Assembly (NCBI GenBank): GCA_937919075.1
Contig: CALFOF010000235.1
Location: 1-8,621, forward strand
DNA from: an uncultured Cyanobium sp.
Lineage (GTDB): Bacteria > Cyanobacteriota > Cyanobacteriia > PCC-6307 > Cyanobiaceae
Direction of reading: 5' to 3'
Length of the DNA stretch: 8,621 nucleotides
Position 1 is the first letter of the stretch. Each line of letters begins with the position of its first letter. The notes under the pieces were generated by a model. That model did not search any database and was not told the origin of the DNA. It saw only the letters and a list, made by a program, of their open reading frames with translations. Below are positions 6,810-8,621 of the stretch, piece after piece. Both the position numbers and the translations under genes were made by a program.

Positions 6810-7312
6810 CGAAGGCGACGGCGGGCAGCGGACCACCCACTCAAGCCGGCGATCACCCCGCCGATGCTGCCGAGCCCACCAAGCACCACGGTGCCGATCA
6901 GCCAGGGGGAGGCCCAGGCCGCCGTTGGTTCGGCGGGACGGCTGCTGAGGGTGTCGAGCTGAGGGCGGCCACTTTTCACGGTCAGGTCGAGGAAGTCGCG
7001 GTGGCCGGGTCCGTCGTCAACCTGGAGCTCCCAGGTGCCATCGGCGCCGCGCGGCAGCACGAAGGACAACTTGCCGTCGGCATCCAGTTGGCCCACCTCC
7101 ACCGGCGTGCCGCCTCCGGGGGGCACCACGCGCACCTGGGCTCCGGCCGCCGGTTCACCGGAGGAGAAGCGGCTCTCCAGCAGCAGGGCGTCGTTGAGGG
7201 AACGGAGCTGATCGAGGCTGCTCTCGATGGCATGGGCCCTGGCCGCCACCGGCAGCAGGGCCAGGGCCGCCGCTCCCAGGCATGGGACGACCAGGCGGTG
7301 GAAGGAGGTCAC
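6806..7312 (-). CDS. Exported, C-terminally membrane-anchored beta-sandwich-like protein, unknown function
   Basis: The product is 168 aa from GTG at 7312. Residues 1-26 form a signal peptide ending in ARA, so the predicted mature protein starts with His27 (HAIESSLDQL). Residues ~40-112 resemble a small Ig/transthyretin-like beta domain: LLLESRFSSGEPAAGAQVRVV, a GGGTP turn, GQLDADGKLSFVLP, then GTWELQVDD. Such domains occur in carboxypeptidase-regulatory-like and metal-uptake accessory proteins, but I cannot assign a named family. After a Pro/Ser linker, residues ~134-158 form a transmembrane helix followed by an Arg-rich tail (ARRRLR), so most of the protein faces the periplasm or lumen. Its stop overlaps the sufE start as ATGA, implying coupled translation. 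There is no clear ribosome site; a 71-bp gap separates it from the 118-aa gene upstream. The coding call is strong, the function open. Confidence 0.85.
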   Translation of the reverse strand: MTSFHRLVVPCLGAAALALLPVAARAHAIESSLDQLRSLNDALLLESRFSSGEPAAGAQVRVVPPGGGTPVEVGQLDADGKLSFVLPRGADGTWELQVDDGPGHRDFLDLTVKSGRPQLDTLSSRPAEPTAAWASPWLIGTVVLGGLGSIGGVIAGLSGWSAARRRLR

Positions 7313-7345
7313 GGGCGATTCAGCGAACAGAGGAGGGCCGGTTCC

Positions 7346-7390
7346 GCTTCAGGAGTGGCTATCCGCTCCAGCGTAAGAGGGCTTCAGGAG
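7346..7390. repeat. Pair of 10-bp direct repeats in an intergenic gap
   Basis: GCTTCAGGAG occurs at 7346-7355 and again at 7381-7390. The second copy contains the stop codon (complement of 7384-7386) of the 118-aa gene, and the first lies in the gap before the 168-aa gene. It may be a small duplication or a binding-site pair; 35 bp separates the copy starts. No promoter is convincing here. Confidence 0.45.
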
Positions 7391-7740
7391 GCCGACCAGC
7401 GGTTGCCGGCGGCATGGGCCTTGCCCGCCTGCACCATCCGCACCATCGAGCTCACCATCATCGACAGGGCCTCGCTGGGCTCGGAACGGTGTCCGAGCTC
7501 GGCGGCCATCACGCGATCAGCCACGGTGCGACCTGCTGAGGCCGTGGTTCCGGCGCGCAGCGCCGGGGAAAGGCGCCGGCCGTTGCTGCCATCGGCATCC
7601 ACCCGGGCCATCACCGGCTGCATCAGGCCCATCGGCGGTTGAGCGGACGAATCCGGGGAGATCACCACAGGAGCGGCTTCAGCTGCGGGGATCCTGGCAA
7701 ATGCAGCCCGATAAGGCGGGCCGTGGTGGTCATCACTCAA
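7384..7740 (-). CDS. 118-aa hypothetical protein
   Basis: A minus-strand frame of 118 residues fills the space between the cyclo-ligase gene and the 168-aa gene. Codons are mostly G/C-ending, as in its neighbours, which supports coding. The N-terminal half is Ala/Pro-rich and likely flexible. The C-terminal half (RTVADRVMAAELGHRSEPSE, then ALSMMVSSMVRMVQAGKAHA) looks helical and amphipathic. There is no signal peptide, membrane helix or recognisable family. The proposed start is TTG at 7740, overlapping the cyclo-ligase gene by 8 bp and suggesting coupled translation. An internal ATG (MGLMQPVM) at about residue 37 is an alternative start. Function unknown. Confidence 0.6.
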   Translation of the reverse strand: MSDDHHGPPYRAAFARIPAAEAAPVVISPDSSAQPPMGLMQPVMARVDADGSNGRRLSPALRAGTTASAGRTVADRVMAAELGHRSEPSEALSMMVSSMVRMVQAGKAHAAGNRWSAS

Positions 7741-8395
7741 CAGGTTGCAACCATTCCAGGCCCCGTTCGCTCAACCAACCGTCGAAAGGGATGTCCCAGG
7801 GGTCGGCAGGCAGGGCCTCCACCCGGCAGCCATAGGGCGCCACGATGACGGCCGGCACGGCGCGCCAGGCCTGGTGCTGCCGCAAGCGGTCGTACCAGCC
7901 ACCGCCCGAACCCAGCCGGTGGCCGCGGCGGTCGAAAGCCAGCGCCGGCACCAGCAGCAGGCCCAGCGCGCTGGGCTTGAGGCTGGGCCCCTGCGGGGCC
8001 GGGATGCCGCAGCGATCGGGGAGCAGCGGCGCGCCTGGGGTCCAGGCGACGTAATGGAGCTCGGCACCACCTCCGCCTGCCGTCCCTGCTTCTGAACGCA
8101 CCGTCGGACCAGCCTCTGGCCCGGCCGCCGGCCACACCGCCGGCAGGGCGAGCGAGGCCGGCCCCAGCGTTTGGAGCGGCCTCAGATCGGCTTCACCGCG
8201 CAGGGGCCAGTAGAGCCCCAGCCGCTGCGGGCGATCCAGCCAAGGGGCCAGGGCTGCCGCGGCCTGCTGTTGCAAGGGAGCATGCGCTTCCAGCAGCAAG
8301 GCCGCGCGCCGCTGCCGCCAGTGGCGGCGCAGGGCTGCCTTGGCGGCGCCGTCCCCACCAGCAGCAGCAGCGCCACCTGCAGCGGGCCGCGTCAC
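7733..8395 (-). CDS. 5-formyltetrahydrofolate cyclo-ligase (MTHFS family)
   Basis: The enzyme converts 5-formyl-THF to 5,10-methenyl-THF using ATP, returning stored or inhibitory folate to one-carbon metabolism; it is cytosolic. The product is 220 aa. The start of the fold is [16 protein letters not shown] near 19-34. The conserved core is at 150-170: [11 protein letters not shown] followed by [10 protein letters not shown], the family's nucleotide/folate-binding signature with its Gly-rich loop. [20 protein letters not shown] closes the domain. Residues ~88-112 are an Ala/Gly/Pro-rich insertion, and the first 18 residues are Ala/Gly-rich low-complexity sequence. The start is GTG at 8395, overlapping the ruvC stop as GTGA. 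No ribosome site is seen, so reinitiation after ruvC is likely. The gene ends by overlapping the 118-aa gene. Confidence 0.93.
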   Translation of the reverse strand: MTRPAAGGAAAAGGDGAAKAALRRHWRQRRAALLLEAHAPLQQQAAAALAPWLDRPQRLGLYWPLRGEADLRPLQTLGPASLALPAVWPAAGPEAGPTVRSEAGTAGGGGAELHYVAWTPGAPLLPDRCGIPAPQGPSLKPSALGLLLVPALAFDRRGHRLGSGGGWYDRLRQHQAWRAVPAVIVAPYGCRVEALPADPWDIPFDGWLSERGLEWLQPVE

Positions 8396-8621
8396 CGTTG
8401 AAACCAGCCGGTGAGTGCCACAGCCAGGGCATCGGCGGCGTCGTCGGGGCGGGGCGGGTGATCCAGCGACAGTTCGCGCATCACGGCGTCGAGCACCTCC
8501 TCCTTGCCGGCATGGCCCGAGCCGGTGAGCGCCAGCTTCACCTGCATCGGCGGAAACTCCACCACCGGCACCTGCAGCCGCGCCAGGGTCATGATCACCA
8601 CCCCCCTGGCCTGCACCACCG
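8392..8621 (-). CDS. ruvC: Crossover junction endodeoxyribonuclease RuvC, C-terminal fragment
   Basis: The last ~76 residues of RuvC, the nuclease that resolves Holliday junctions with RuvAB, are present; the rest lies off the right edge. Visible family features are [20 protein letters not shown], where the basic and glycine-rich part contacts DNA, the helix [12 protein letters not shown], and [17 protein letters not shown]. In that last motif the two Asp residues three apart match catalytic Asp138 and Asp141 of E. coli RuvC. The protein ends soon after this motif, as is normal. Its TGA overlaps the cyclo-ligase GTG. Confidence 0.93.
   Translation of the reverse strand, partial: VVQARGVVIMTLARLQVPVVEFPPMQVKLALTGSGHAGKEEVLDAVMRELSLDHPPRPDDAADALAVALTGWFQR

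Overview
This 8.6-kb window is GC-rich and almost fully coding. It looks like chromosomal core DNA of a unicellular picocyanobacterium of the Cyanobium / GC-rich Synechococcus type. Three things point there: a secreted alpha/beta hydrolase with the cyanobacterial DUF1400 N-terminal domain, the gene neighbourhood ruvC / 5-formyl-THF cyclo-ligase / sufE / hom, and small proteins with a picocyanobacterial look. This placement rests on recognising protein families by eye, not on a search.

Layout. At the left edge is the N-terminal part of an MFS-type transporter on the minus strand. It diverges from a plus-strand DUF1400 alpha/beta hydrolase (211-1809), and the two proposed starts overlap. The hydrolase converges on a long series of minus-strand genes that fills the rest of the window. 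Reading that series in its direction of transcription, right to left: the 3' end of ruvC; 5-formyltetrahydrofolate cyclo-ligase; a 118-aa unknown protein; a 168-aa exported, membrane-anchored protein; sufE; homoserine dehydrogenase (hom); a 67-aa unknown protein; a peptide-type ABC substrate-binding lipoprotein; and a DppB-type ABC permease.

Many junctions overlap: GTGA at ruvC/cyclo-ligase, 8 bp at cyclo-ligase/118-aa gene, ATGA at 168-aa gene/sufE, 20 bp at 67-aa gene/lipoprotein, and ATGA at lipoprotein/permease. Translational coupling is therefore likely. The genes serve unrelated housekeeping tasks: Holliday-junction resolution, one-carbon metabolism, Fe-S assembly, Thr/Met/Ile synthesis and solute uptake. 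The cluster is best read as a compact-genome transcription series, not a dedicated pathway. The larger gaps (71, 85 and 254 bp) are where extra promoters could sit.

No RNA gene, insertion sequence, CRISPR array, phage gene or toxin/defence system is visible. No clear new system is present. The points most worth a second look are the 67-aa protein, the 168-aa protein whose predicted mature end is a histidine, the transporter pair lacking its other subunits, and a degenerate tandem repeat built around the 3' end of hom.
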